Shown here one piece after another: positions 50,614-57,719 of a stretch of DNA of 64,000 nucleotides (positions are counted from its first letter, which is position 1; every line of letters begins with the position of its first letter). The notes below the pieces were generated by a model. It did no database searches. It worked only from the letters and a program-made list of their open reading frames with translations, and was not told where the DNA came from. A program made the translations under genes and the position numbers. Where the stretch lies: assembly GCA_041744375.1 (NCBI GenBank), contig JBGTLA010000160.1, positions 29,060-93,059 on the forward strand, read 5' to 3'. Source of the DNA: JBGTLA01 sp041744375 (GTDB taxonomy: Bacteria > Actinomycetota > Acidimicrobiia > Spongiisociales > ZC4RG35).

Positions 50614-51209
50614 AGGGCCTGGTCCTATTGTGCACCGTGGCCGCTCTCGGCACGGCTTGCGCCATCGTCGCCGAGGGGGGTCAGCAAGCGGGTCCCGAGC
50701 AGAACCGCTTCGACATGCGGCCCGGAAGCGGCCTCGGCGCGCAGGCCGATGCCCTGGGAGGCGGACTTGGAGACGAAGTCATTCGTTCCGAGCATCTGGC
50801 GTGGGTGGATACGCCGCTGGGACGTGTCGACATACTCGACACGGTCGAGCTGATCGAAGGTTCCGAGAATCGATGCCGAGCACTCGTCACGTCGAGCTTC
50901 GCCTCCAAGACATGCGGTGTGGGTCTCCGAGGACCCCAGCCCACGGAGATCATCAGCGACGGCACCACCTCGGATGGCGATTGGCAGCTCGTCGAGGTGA
51001 GGGCCGGCGAAACCGTGCAGGCCCTCCGGGCCACAGCCGACGACGGCACCGTCTATGAGGCGACTGTCGTCCGGGGCGTGGGTCTCGTCGTGTACCCGAT
51101 CGAACGAGGCGGGATCCTGATTCAAGGCTTGGGGCCCGGAGGGGCTCCGGTGGGTGCGCCGATTCCCCCGGGAGGGGCGCCTGTCGATCCGACACCGTCA
51201 GACCAGTGA
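50610..51209 (+). CDS. Secreted or lipid-anchored protein of unknown function
   Basis: A 199-residue protein not recognised. It begins with a short hydrophobic signal (KGLVLLCTVAALGTACAIVA); GTAC is a poor match to a lipobox, so anchoring is uncertain. A small beta-rich domain follows, with two Cys (ENRCRALV and KTCGVGL) that could pair, and the tail is Gly/Pro-rich. Its ATG overlaps the stop of the GDPD gene, implying coupling. Its 3' end overlaps the convergent leuD by 12 bp. Confidence 0.6.
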   Translation: MKGLVLLCTVAALGTACAIVAEGGQQAGPEQNRFDMRPGSGLGAQADALGGGLGDEVIRSEHLAWVDTPLGRVDILDTVELIEGSENRCRALVTSSFASKTCGVGLRGPQPTEIISDGTTSDGDWQLVEVRAGETVQALRATADDGTVYEATVVRGVGLVVYPIERGGILIQGLGPGGAPVGAPIPPGGAPVDPTPSDQ

Positions 51210-51791
51210 CGGTTTCCATGACGGCCTGGCAGCCTCGTATTCGTCGATGTCGGAGACGTGCCGCAGGGTGAGGCCGATGTCGTCGAGCCCCTCGACGAGA
51301 CACCACTTGAGGAACGAATCGACCTCGAAGCGAGCTTCGAACTGGTCGCGGTAGGTGACGGTTTGGTTGGGGAGGTCGACGAGGATCTCGGCCGTCGGGT
51401 CGGCTTCGCCCAGCTCGATGAGGTACTGGCACTCCTTTTCGGTCAACACCACCGGAAGGAGGCCGATCTTGGTGCAGTTGGTGTGGAAGATATCAGCGAA
51501 CGACGGGGCGATGACCGCCTCGAAGCCCCAGTCGTGCAAGCCCCAAGGAGCGTGCTCGCGGCTCGACCCTGAGCCGAAATTGGGCCCGGTGACCAGGATC
51601 TTCGCCTCCCGATACTCGGGTCGGTCGAGCACGAAGCCGGGATCGGCTTGGCGCCACTCGGCGAAGACATACTGGCCGTATCCGGTGCGTTCCACTCGCT
51701 TGAGGTATTGCTTGGGCATGATCTGGTCGGTGTCGACGTTGGCCCGGGGAAGGGGAGCGATGGAGCCGAGGATCCGGCCTATGGAGTTCAT
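51198..51791 (-). CDS. leuD: 3-isopropylmalate dehydratase small subunit
   Basis: A 197-residue protein with LeuD hallmarks: LPRANVDTDQIMPKQYLKRVERTGYG near the start, GPNFGSGSSREHAPWGL as substrate loop, and the NCTKIGLLPV swivelling-domain motif. With LeuC it isomerises 2-isopropylmalate to 3-isopropylmalate in leucine synthesis. It overlaps the preceding flavin-protein gene by four bases, so leuC, that gene and leuD are one coupled operon. Confidence 0.96.
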   Translation of the reverse strand: MNSIGRILGSIAPLPRANVDTDQIMPKQYLKRVERTGYGQYVFAEWRQADPGFVLDRPEYREAKILVTGPNFGSGSSREHAPWGLHDWGFEAVIAPSFADIFHTNCTKIGLLPVVLTEKECQYLIELGEADPTAEILVDLPNQTVTYRDQFEARFEVDSFLKWCLVEGLDDIGLTLRHVSDIDEYEAARPSWKPSLV

Positions 51792-52279
51792 TGTTCCTCC
51801 TCGAACGTGAACCGGGTGGGACTCGTTGCGAATGATTCCAGTGAGGACATGTCGAGCGCGATGACGATCGACGGAGCGATCGTCCAGAATTCATCGTTCT
51901 CGGGTCGGTAGTCGTACTTGTTGTCGTAAGCGGCCCCGAGCTCGGCGAACGCTTTGCCGGCCGGCCCCCGGTGGGCTACGCCGCGTCCGCTGACGTGCAG
52001 CCCGTTCGAGTCCACCCCGAAAGAGAGGCGCGGGTCGGCCGCGATGTTGCGTGCCCACCGGGTGGTGGCGCCGCCTTCGATGTAGAGATGGTTCGAGACG
52101 AACCCACCCCAGATGGAATGCAGGTGAGCACTACCGTCGGGGCGGGTGGTCCCGATCCAATAGACGGTGGCCGCCGCCAACGCTTCGTGCACCGTCGACC
52201 AGGTGAGCATGCCTTCGGGTTCGGTCGAGTAGCCGTAGTCGGCCGGCGCATGTGGCCGTTCCCTGGTGGGCGTGGTCAT
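51788..52279 (-). CDS. Pyridoxamine 5'-phosphate oxidase-fold protein inserted between leuC and leuD
   Basis: A 163-residue split-barrel flavin- or F420-binding protein of the PNPOx-like class: ATVYWIGTTRPDGSAHLHSIWGGF, LYIEGGATTRWARNIAADPRLS and a late DNKYDY segment are the family's strands and cofactor loop. Actinobacterial relatives include F420-dependent reductases and general-stress proteins; which cofactor it uses is not readable. Its ATG overlaps the leuC stop and its stop overlaps the leuD start, four bases each, so it is translated together with both subunits of isopropylmalate isomerase. A link to leucine synthesis is not known to me. Confidence 0.85.
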   Translation of the reverse strand: MTTPTRERPHAPADYGYSTEPEGMLTWSTVHEALAAATVYWIGTTRPDGSAHLHSIWGGFVSNHLYIEGGATTRWARNIAADPRLSFGVDSNGLHVSGRGVAHRGPAGKAFAELGAAYDNKYDYRPENDEFWTIAPSIVIALDMSSLESFATSPTRFTFEEEQ

Positions 52280-53694
52280 GACCAATTCCTCACATCGGTG
52301 AGATGGCCGGTCACCGCCGCCGCTACCGCCATCTGTGGGCTGAGCAGGTGGGTGCGGCCGCCCTGGCCCTGTCGGCCCTCGAAGTTGCGGTTCGAGGTCG
52401 ATGCGCACCGTTCGCCCGGCTGGAGGACGTCGGGGTTCATACCGAGGCACATCGAGCAGCCGGCATCGCGCCACTCGAACCCGGCCTCCTTGAAGATGCG
52501 GTCCAGGCCCTCTTGTTCGGCTTGCATCTTCACGAGCCCCGACCCCGGTACCACCATGGCCGAAACGCCCTCGGCCACCTTCTTGCCGTCGAGCAGGGCC
52601 GCCCCGGCTCTCAGGTCCTCGATGCGGGCGTTGGTGCAAGAACCGAAGAACACCCTGTCGATCCTGATCTCGACCAAGGGGGTCCCGGGAGTCAGGTCCA
52701 TGTAATGCAACGCCCGCGCCGCCGAGTCTCGCTCGACAGGATCATCGATCTGTTCGGGGGAGGGGACGGCGGCGGTGATGGGCAGGGTCTGGCCGGGGTT
52801 GGTGCCCCATGACACATAGGGCTCGAGGGCCGAGGCGTCGATGCTCAATTCGGTGTCGAAGGAGGCATCCGGGTCCGTGGGAAGCGCCTGCCAAGCCGCC
52901 AGGGCAGCCTCCCAGTCGCGGCCTTTCGGTGCTCTCGGCTTCCCCTCGAGGTAACCGAAGGTCTTGTCGTCGGGGGCGATCAAACCGGCCCGGGCCCCGG
53001 CCTCGATCGACATGTTGCAGATCGTCATCCGCCCTTCCATCGTGAGGGACCGGATGGTCGACCCGCGGTACTCGACGACGTGGCCGGTTGCCCCGGCGGT
53101 GCCGATGCGAGCGATGATTCCCAAGATGACGTCTTTGGCAGTCACCCCCGCGGGCAGTTCACCGGCGACGTCGATGGCCATCGACTTCGGCTTGCCCTGG
53201 GGCAGTGTCTGGGTGGCGAGGACATGCTCGACCTCGGAGGTGCCGATGCCGAACGCCAATGCTCCGAAGGCGCCATGGGTCGAGGTGTGGCTGTCCCCGC
53301 ACACGATGGTCATGCCCGGTTGGGTGATGCCTTGCTCCGGCCCGATCACATGGACGATGCCCTGACGAGGGTCGTCGATCCCGTAGAGGGTGATCCCGGT
53401 GCGAGCGCAGTTTTGGACCAGCGTGTCGATCTGCTTCTTGGAGAGAGGGTCGCGGATGCCCAGTCCCCGATCGGCGGTGGGGACACCGTGGTCGATGGTG
53501 GCCAGGCTCAGGTCCGGCCGCCGAACCGGCCGTCCAGCCAGCCGCAGTGACTCGAATGCTTGGGGGGAAGTGACCTCGTGCACGAGATGGAGGTCGATAT
53601 ACAGCAGATCGGGCTCGCCGGGAGCCGACCGCACGATGTGATCGTCCCACACCTTCTCGAAGATCGTCTTGGGCATCTCGGAAGTGTTCACCAT
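52276..53694 (-). CDS. leuC: 3-isopropylmalate dehydratase large subunit
   Basis: A 472-residue aconitase-superfamily enzyme. The Fe-S cluster Cys are visible in FFGSCTNARIEDL and in AGCSMCLGMNPD, with substrate residues in GDSHTSTHGAFGALAFGIG and GERCASTSNRNFEGRQG. It forms the isomerase with LeuD. ATG 53694 is taken as the start; an internal ATG at 53676 begins the more conserved PKTIFEKVWDDH. The 122-bp region upstream is divergent with a membrane-protein gene and contains a modest hairpin (GACCA with TGGTC), but I see no T-box or leader peptide. Confidence 0.96.
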   Translation of the reverse strand: MVNTSEMPKTIFEKVWDDHIVRSAPGEPDLLYIDLHLVHEVTSPQAFESLRLAGRPVRRPDLSLATIDHGVPTADRGLGIRDPLSKKQIDTLVQNCARTGITLYGIDDPRQGIVHVIGPEQGITQPGMTIVCGDSHTSTHGAFGALAFGIGTSEVEHVLATQTLPQGKPKSMAIDVAGELPAGVTAKDVILGIIARIGTAGATGHVVEYRGSTIRSLTMEGRMTICNMSIEAGARAGLIAPDDKTFGYLEGKPRAPKGRDWEAALAAWQALPTDPDASFDTELSIDASALEPYVSWGTNPGQTLPITAAVPSPEQIDDPVERDSAARALHYMDLTPGTPLVEIRIDRVFFGSCTNARIEDLRAGAALLDGKKVAEGVSAMVVPGSGLVKMQAEQEGLDRIFKEAGFEWRDAGCSMCLGMNPDVLQPGERCASTSNRNFEGRQGQGGRTHLLSPQMAVAAAVTGHLTDVRNWS

Positions 53695-53804
53695 CCCGAC
53701 CGATCAGGCAAACGAGCCCCCGACCACCCTCGAGTGGCTGGTCCCAACCCGGGGTAGCGAAGAGGTGGCGGTCGCAAACGCCTCGACCCGATGGGAGTCG
53801 AGCT

Positions 53805-53810
53805 TAGGCT
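53805..53810 (+). promoter_or_regulatory. TAGGCT -10 hexamer before a membrane-protein gene (probably leaderless)
   Basis: Six bases separate it from the ATG at 53817, and there is no Shine-Dalgarno sequence. Confidence 0.4.
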
Positions 53811-53816
53811 GAGGTC

Positions 53817-54338
53817 ATGCCGGCATTGATGGCTCTCATCGTGGCCGTGGCCGAGCTGGGGTCGGGATTCGGCGGGGCGGTCGCTACCGGGTCGGAGGTG
53901 TCGGACAGGACCATGAGTGTCTATTTGGAAGTCACGGTGGCTCAGCGGGATGGTCCCGTCATCGCCCACCTTCGTACCCCCGGTCAGGACTGGGTAGCCC
54001 ATCCTCTCGTCGAGGGTGGCAACGGCGCCTGGGGCACCACACTGGAGCTGCGGCGCGCCGACTGGCTGGTTGTCTTCGAGGCGGTGGGAGCGGCGGCTCT
54101 CTCCGAGCCGGTGCGCGTGACCGAATTGGGGCTCGACCCGGCGCTACTCGTCAGCGACGCTCCTCCCCCAGAAGACATCGGGCGCACTGCTCCGACGTCA
54201 CCGAGGTGGGGGTGGCTGTCGATCGCCTGTGGTGCTGGTGGTGCGGCGATCCTGGTGGGTTTGCTCGCCTTCGGGCGATCGGTCAACCCGCGACACCTGC
54301 GACGGAGCGCTCCGTTTCGGCGATTCGGGCAGAGTTGA
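53817..54338 (+). CDS. Hypothetical membrane protein with C-terminal anchor
   Basis: A 173-residue protein not recognised. It has a hydrophobic N-terminus (PALMALIVAVAELGSGFGG), a beta-rich middle (EVTVAQRDGPVIAHLRTPG, WLVVFEAVG) and a clear membrane helix near residues 135-155 (LSIACGAGGAAILVGLLAFG), then a basic tail. This suggests an extracytoplasmic domain held by a C-terminal helix. It overlaps the convergent MFS gene by 56 bp, more than usual, so one of the two ends may be mis-set. Confidence 0.55.
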   Translation: MPALMALIVAVAELGSGFGGAVATGSEVSDRTMSVYLEVTVAQRDGPVIAHLRTPGQDWVAHPLVEGGNGAWGTTLELRRADWLVVFEAVGAAALSEPVRVTELGLDPALLVSDAPPPEDIGRTAPTSPRWGWLSIACGAGGAAILVGLLAFGRSVNPRHLRRSAPFRRFGQS

Positions 54339-55596
54339 GCCGGGGGAGGGCATAACCAAACGTCACGAGGTAGATGGCCCCGGCCACCAAGAAAGGCAAG
54401 CGCAACGCCCACTCCCGCCCTACCAGCGACTCGGAGAGTGTCACGACCGTACCCCCCACCAACGCCCCGACTGACATCATCCCCCAGCCGAAGAATCGGT
54501 ACACCGAGTTGACCCGCCCCAGCATCTCGTCGGGTATCGCCCGCTGCCGGAGCGACACCGTGATCACATTCCAGAGAACGGCGAGGAACGATCCGACCAA
54601 GAACATCACCCACACCAGCGTGGCGGACGAGGTCAGGCCGGTGACGATGAGAGTTGTCCCGCCCCCGAGCAACGCCAGGAAGAGCGAGGGGCCCTTTCCG
54701 ATCCATTCGGCCACCCGGGCCGCGGTGACCGACCCCACGACTCCGCCGACGGCGCCGGCCGTCATCAAGAGGCCGAAGGCGGTCGCGGCCAGCCCCAGGA
54801 TCTCTTGGACGAACAAGACATAGGTAGCAAGAGCGAGAGTCATTAAGCCGTTCATGACCCCGAGGATGAGAGCCATCGGGCGGAAGAGGGGGTGACGCCA
54901 CAACCAGACGACGCCTGCGGAGAGCTGTGCCCGGAAAACCTGTCGGGGTTGCGCGGCGGCCGGCGTCCGGTACCGCCCACCGATGAGGAGCACGAGGGCA
55001 GCAGCAACGGCGAAGGTGCCGCCGTGGACCACGAAGGGGAGTGCCAGCGACACCGCGATCAGCAGGCCGGCCACAGGTGGGCCGGCGAACGAGTTCATGA
55101 CCATCTCCGCCCCCCACAAGCGGCCGTTCGCCCGCTCCAGCTGGTCCTTGGGCACGAGAGCAGGCAGGATGGTCTGCGCCGAGTTGTCACGCAGCACCTC
55201 GGCCATCCCGAGGAGAAAGGCGGCGGCGATGATCGTTCCCAACATGAGGCCATGGTTGGGCGTCGTTGCGTTCGCAGTGGCTGTGTCCGGGGAGATCAGC
55301 GCCGCTTCGGTCCCGACCACGACGATGGCCACTCCGATGGTGAGAAGGAAACGGATGACGTCCATCGACACCACCAGCCGCCGTCGATCGAACCGATCGG
55401 TGATGACCCCGGCCGGCAGGCTGAACAGTAGCCATGGAAGCCGGGTGGCCAGCACCACCAAGCCGAGTTCGAATCCGTCTCTGGTGATGGTGGAAGCGAG
55501 CCACGGGTAGGCGATCATGCCTATTCCATCGCCGAAGTTCGAAGAGACGGACGCCCCCCACAGCTTCCAGTAGTTGGCCGGCAGACGCTGGTTCAT
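54283..55596 (-). CDS. MFS transporter (DHA3-like exporter)
   Basis: A 437-residue major facilitator protein with about 12 hydrophobic segments. The A-motif-like loop AGVITDRFDRRRLVVSMD between helices 2 and 3 and the opening NYWKLWGASVSSNFGDGIGMIAYPWLA are typical of the enterobactin/macrolide-efflux (DHA3) branch. It would export a small molecule by proton exchange. It overlaps the upstream ArsR-type regulator gene by four bases, so that regulator very probably controls it. Confidence 0.9.
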   Translation of the reverse strand: MNQRLPANYWKLWGASVSSNFGDGIGMIAYPWLASTITRDGFELGLVVLATRLPWLLFSLPAGVITDRFDRRRLVVSMDVIRFLLTIGVAIVVVGTEAALISPDTATANATTPNHGLMLGTIIAAAFLLGMAEVLRDNSAQTILPALVPKDQLERANGRLWGAEMVMNSFAGPPVAGLLIAVSLALPFVVHGGTFAVAAALVLLIGGRYRTPAAAQPRQVFRAQLSAGVVWLWRHPLFRPMALILGVMNGLMTLALATYVLFVQEILGLAATAFGLLMTAGAVGGVVGSVTAARVAEWIGKGPSLFLALLGGGTTLIVTGLTSSATLVWVMFLVGSFLAVLWNVITVSLRQRAIPDEMLGRVNSVYRFFGWGMMSVGALVGGTVVTLSESLVGREWALRLPFLVAGAIYLVTFGYALPRLNSARIAETERSVAGVAG

Positions 55597-56180
55597 CGAT
55601 CGCCCGCAGACGTCTCTGAGTCGGAGAGGTACGGCCGGGTAGTCGGATACAACCCGACGATCAGCCCGTACACGGTGTCGCCGCCGCGTGGTGCTGTTGC
55701 AAACTCGGCCGCCAATTGGGCGAGCCGTTCACTCCACTCGCGGGCTCGCTCCAGAGGGAGGCGGGCGTGGCGAACGCTCGACATCCCGGGTAGGTCTCGA
55801 CCCGATGACTCCTCGTGTCCCGCTTCCATCTCGGAGATGGCAGTCGACAACATGGTCCCGGGTTGTATTCCCGCCTCGACCATTTTGGACAGCTCGAAAG
55901 TGCGGGCCACGCGGCCGTAATACTTCGCCTCGATGGCCCGGACCTTCTTGGTGCGCACCACCCGTATGAGACCGGCTTCCTCCAGGACTCCTACGTGATA
56001 CCCGATGGTTCCCTTCGGTCTGCCCATCGCTTCGGCCAGCTCACTGGCGGTCGCGGCTCGCTCGGAGAGCATGGTGATGATGTCGAGACGGGTCCGGTCG
56101 AACAAGGCTTTGAACTGCTCCGGCGCATCCAGGGCCAGGATTTCCGCCAGTTCATAGTCCGGCCCTGAATGGGCGATCAT
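55593..56180 (-). CDS. ArsR-type winged-helix transcriptional regulator
   Basis: A 195-residue regulator with an ArsR/HTH_20 winged helix: RTRLDIITMLSERAATASELAEAMGRPKGTIGYHVGVLEEAGLI across residues 29-74. The C-terminal half (METEAGHEE, a charged helix, then RAREWSERLAQLAAEF) is a ligand or dimer domain with no metal-binding Cys pair, so metal sensing is unlikely. It precedes and overlaps the MFS exporter, and probably regulates export of a toxic compound. TTGACA stands about 30 bp upstream of the start. Confidence 0.88.
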   Translation of the reverse strand: MIAHSGPDYELAEILALDAPEQFKALFDRTRLDIITMLSERAATASELAEAMGRPKGTIGYHVGVLEEAGLIRVVRTKKVRAIEAKYYGRVARTFELSKMVEAGIQPGTMLSTAISEMEAGHEESSGRDLPGMSSVRHARLPLERAREWSERLAQLAAEFATAPRGGDTVYGLIVGLYPTTRPYLSDSETSAGDR

Positions 56181-56186
56181 TTCAGT

Positions 56187-56215
56187 ATGTTCGACTATTC
56201 CCGTCTATTTGTCAA
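56187..56215 (-). promoter_or_regulatory. Probable promoter of the ArsR-MFS operon
   Basis: On the minus strand TTGACA (56215-56210) matches the -35 consensus exactly; GAACAT (56192-56187) lies 17 bp further and is a weak -10. The start codon is at 56180. The AT-rich region is unusual for this window and may also contain the regulator's own operator. Confidence 0.45.
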
Positions 56216-56282
56216 CCGTGACCATGTGGGAAGGTGTCGCCCATACCCTCGGGGCTTGCCCTCAGGCGCTTCACGTGAGCCT

Positions 56283-56525
56283 TCACTTCTTGCGAAGCAG
56301 CCGGTCCTTGATCGCCTGGCAGTCGGGGCACACGGGATACTTCGAAGCATCCCGACTCGGGACCCACCGCTTGCCGCACAGTGCCCGGAGCGGTGTTCCG
56401 TTCACGATCGATTTGGTGATCTTGGCCTGGGGGTCGCGTCCGAGTACGTAGTGGGCGAAGCGATCGTGGTCGCCGGAATCGACATCGTCCAGTCGATGGT
56501 CGGGGCGGAGAGTTGTCTCATTCAT
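56283..56525 (-). CDS. DUF3039 family protein
   Basis: An 80-residue protein with the actinobacterial DUF3039 pattern: GDHDRFAHYVLGRDPQAKI, then NGTPLRALCGKRWVPSRDASKYPVCPDCQ. The Cys in LCGK and the CPDC knuckle probably bind zinc. Its function is unknown to me. It begins 22 bp after the ispD stop on the same strand, so the two may be co-transcribed. Confidence 0.85.
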   Translation of the reverse strand: MNETTLRPDHRLDDVDSGDHDRFAHYVLGRDPQAKITKSIVNGTPLRALCGKRWVPSRDASKYPVCPDCQAIKDRLLRKK

Positions 56526-56547
56526 GGATGTTCATCGTGTGCGTCGC

Positions 56548-57249
56548 TCATGGGTGGGCGGTGCCCAATTGTGTCAGCCAGGCTACAGCCACGGCGTCGG
56601 CGGTGGCCAGGTCCTCGGGGTGGGTGACCTTGAAGGCGCGTGGGTCACCGTCCACTGCCGCGATGGGCACGTCGCCGAACCGAGCCACGATCTCGGCTGT
56701 ATCGACACCGGTGGCCCCGGTTCGAGCTGCCGCCCGATACGCCGCCCGTAGTGGCCCGGCGCGAAATGCTTGGGGTGTCTGTGCCCTCATCAGGCTGCCA
56801 ATGGGGTGCAGTTCACCGCCGACGAGCCGCCACGGCGCCACATTCGGCTCGAGGACAGGAACCGCCCCCCCGGCCGAATGGGCGGTTTCGGCCAGACGGT
56901 CGATCATCGTCGGTGTCACGAAGGGTCGAGCTGCGTCGTGGATCATGATCACGTCCACCTCGACACTATCGAGGGCTGTGATCCCCGCCTGCTCCGACGC
57001 CGTTCTGGTTGGCCCTCCCTCGACCACCGAAACCACCTTTGTGGTCTCGGTCGATGCGACGGCTTCGTCGACCGAGGCCCGGTCGACCGGGCGGATCACG
57101 AGCACAACGGTCTCCACGGTGGACTGATCGAAAGCGACGAGGGGGTACCAGATGAGAGGCCGCCCGGCCACGGACAGGTAGGGCTTGTTGCGTTCGGATC
57201 TCAAGCGGGTTCCGGAGCCTCCGGCGAGAATGATGGCGGCGCTGCGCAT
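56548..57249 (-). CDS. ispD: 2-C-methyl-D-erythritol 4-phosphate cytidylyltransferase
   Basis: A 233-residue nucleotidyltransferase of the IspD family, third step of the non-mevalonate isoprenoid pathway (MEP plus CTP). The CTP loop IILAGGSGTRLRSERNKPYL is at the N-terminus, IMIHDAARPFV holds the metal-binding Asp, RAQTPQAF is the classic IspD motif, and DTAEIVARFG with FKVTHPEDLATADA closes the fold. ATG 57249 starts the fold and follows a TACGAT box; longer in-frame starts reach the divergent gene. No ispF gene is adjacent here. Confidence 0.93.
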   Translation of the reverse strand: MRSAAIILAGGSGTRLRSERNKPYLSVAGRPLIWYPLVAFDQSTVETVVLVIRPVDRASVDEAVASTETTKVVSVVEGGPTRTASEQAGITALDSVEVDVIMIHDAARPFVTPTMIDRLAETAHSAGGAVPVLEPNVAPWRLVGGELHPIGSLMRAQTPQAFRAGPLRAAYRAAARTGATGVDTAEIVARFGDVPIAAVDGDPRAFKVTHPEDLATADAVAVAWLTQLGTAHP

Positions 57250-57255
57250 AGGTCG

Positions 57256-57261
57256 ATCGTA
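57256..57261 (-). promoter_or_regulatory. TACGAT -10 hexamer before ispD (probably leaderless)
   Basis: Six bases separate it from the ATG at 57249, and no Shine-Dalgarno sequence is visible. Confidence 0.4.
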
Positions 57262-57347
57262 TAGCCATACCGCCCCTCGAGGCGGTCGACCGCGTCGTGT
57301 CGTACCATCCGACATCGAAGGCGAACCCCAGCCTGGCGGGAGAAGTG

Positions 57348-57704
57348 ATGGAAACGGTGATCGCCCCGATATGGCCCCTGGTGGAACGAGAGCGCCTGAC
57401 CGGACTGGCGGGACCGGTGATGATCCTGGCGCCCGGTCAGGCCCTCGAGGGGGTCGACACATCCCCGGGCGAGGGAGTGTGTGTCGCCATTCGGCCCGTG
57501 GCCGAGGCCATGAAACGAGTCGGTTCGGGTTGGGTCAAAGAGTCGCTCGACCGTGAAGAGTTGGTCGAGCCGGTACTTCCCATGATCCTGTCGGAGTCGG
57601 CGCTGGCCATGGTGCTCGCTTCATCGAGCCATGATCCGCTCGACCTGCTCGAAACCGTGGCCGGCCTGGGTGTTCCTGTCACGGCGCTGGGTGTGATCGA
57701 CTGA
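57348..57704 (+). CDS. Hypothetical protein, 118 residues
   Basis: Not recognised. It starts with ETVIAPIWPLVERERLTGL and shows alternating hydrophobic strands (PVMILAPGQALEGV, GVCVAIRPVAEAM) and helices, with a hydrophobic end (VAGLGVPVTALGVID). The composition looks like a small soluble alpha/beta protein. GGGAGAAG precedes the ATG at 57348, which sets the start. It is divergent from ispD, and its stop is 15 bp from the convergent TPM gene. Confidence 0.55.
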   Translation: METVIAPIWPLVERERLTGLAGPVMILAPGQALEGVDTSPGEGVCVAIRPVAEAMKRVGSGWVKESLDREELVEPVLPMILSESALAMVLASSSHDPLDLLETVAGLGVPVTALGVID

Positions 57705-57719
57705 CTTACGCAGACGAGT

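Noticed and set aside
53695..53816. Leucine attenuator or T-box in front of leuC
   Set aside because: Only a modest hairpin is present; there is no Leu-codon-rich leader peptide and no T-box motif.
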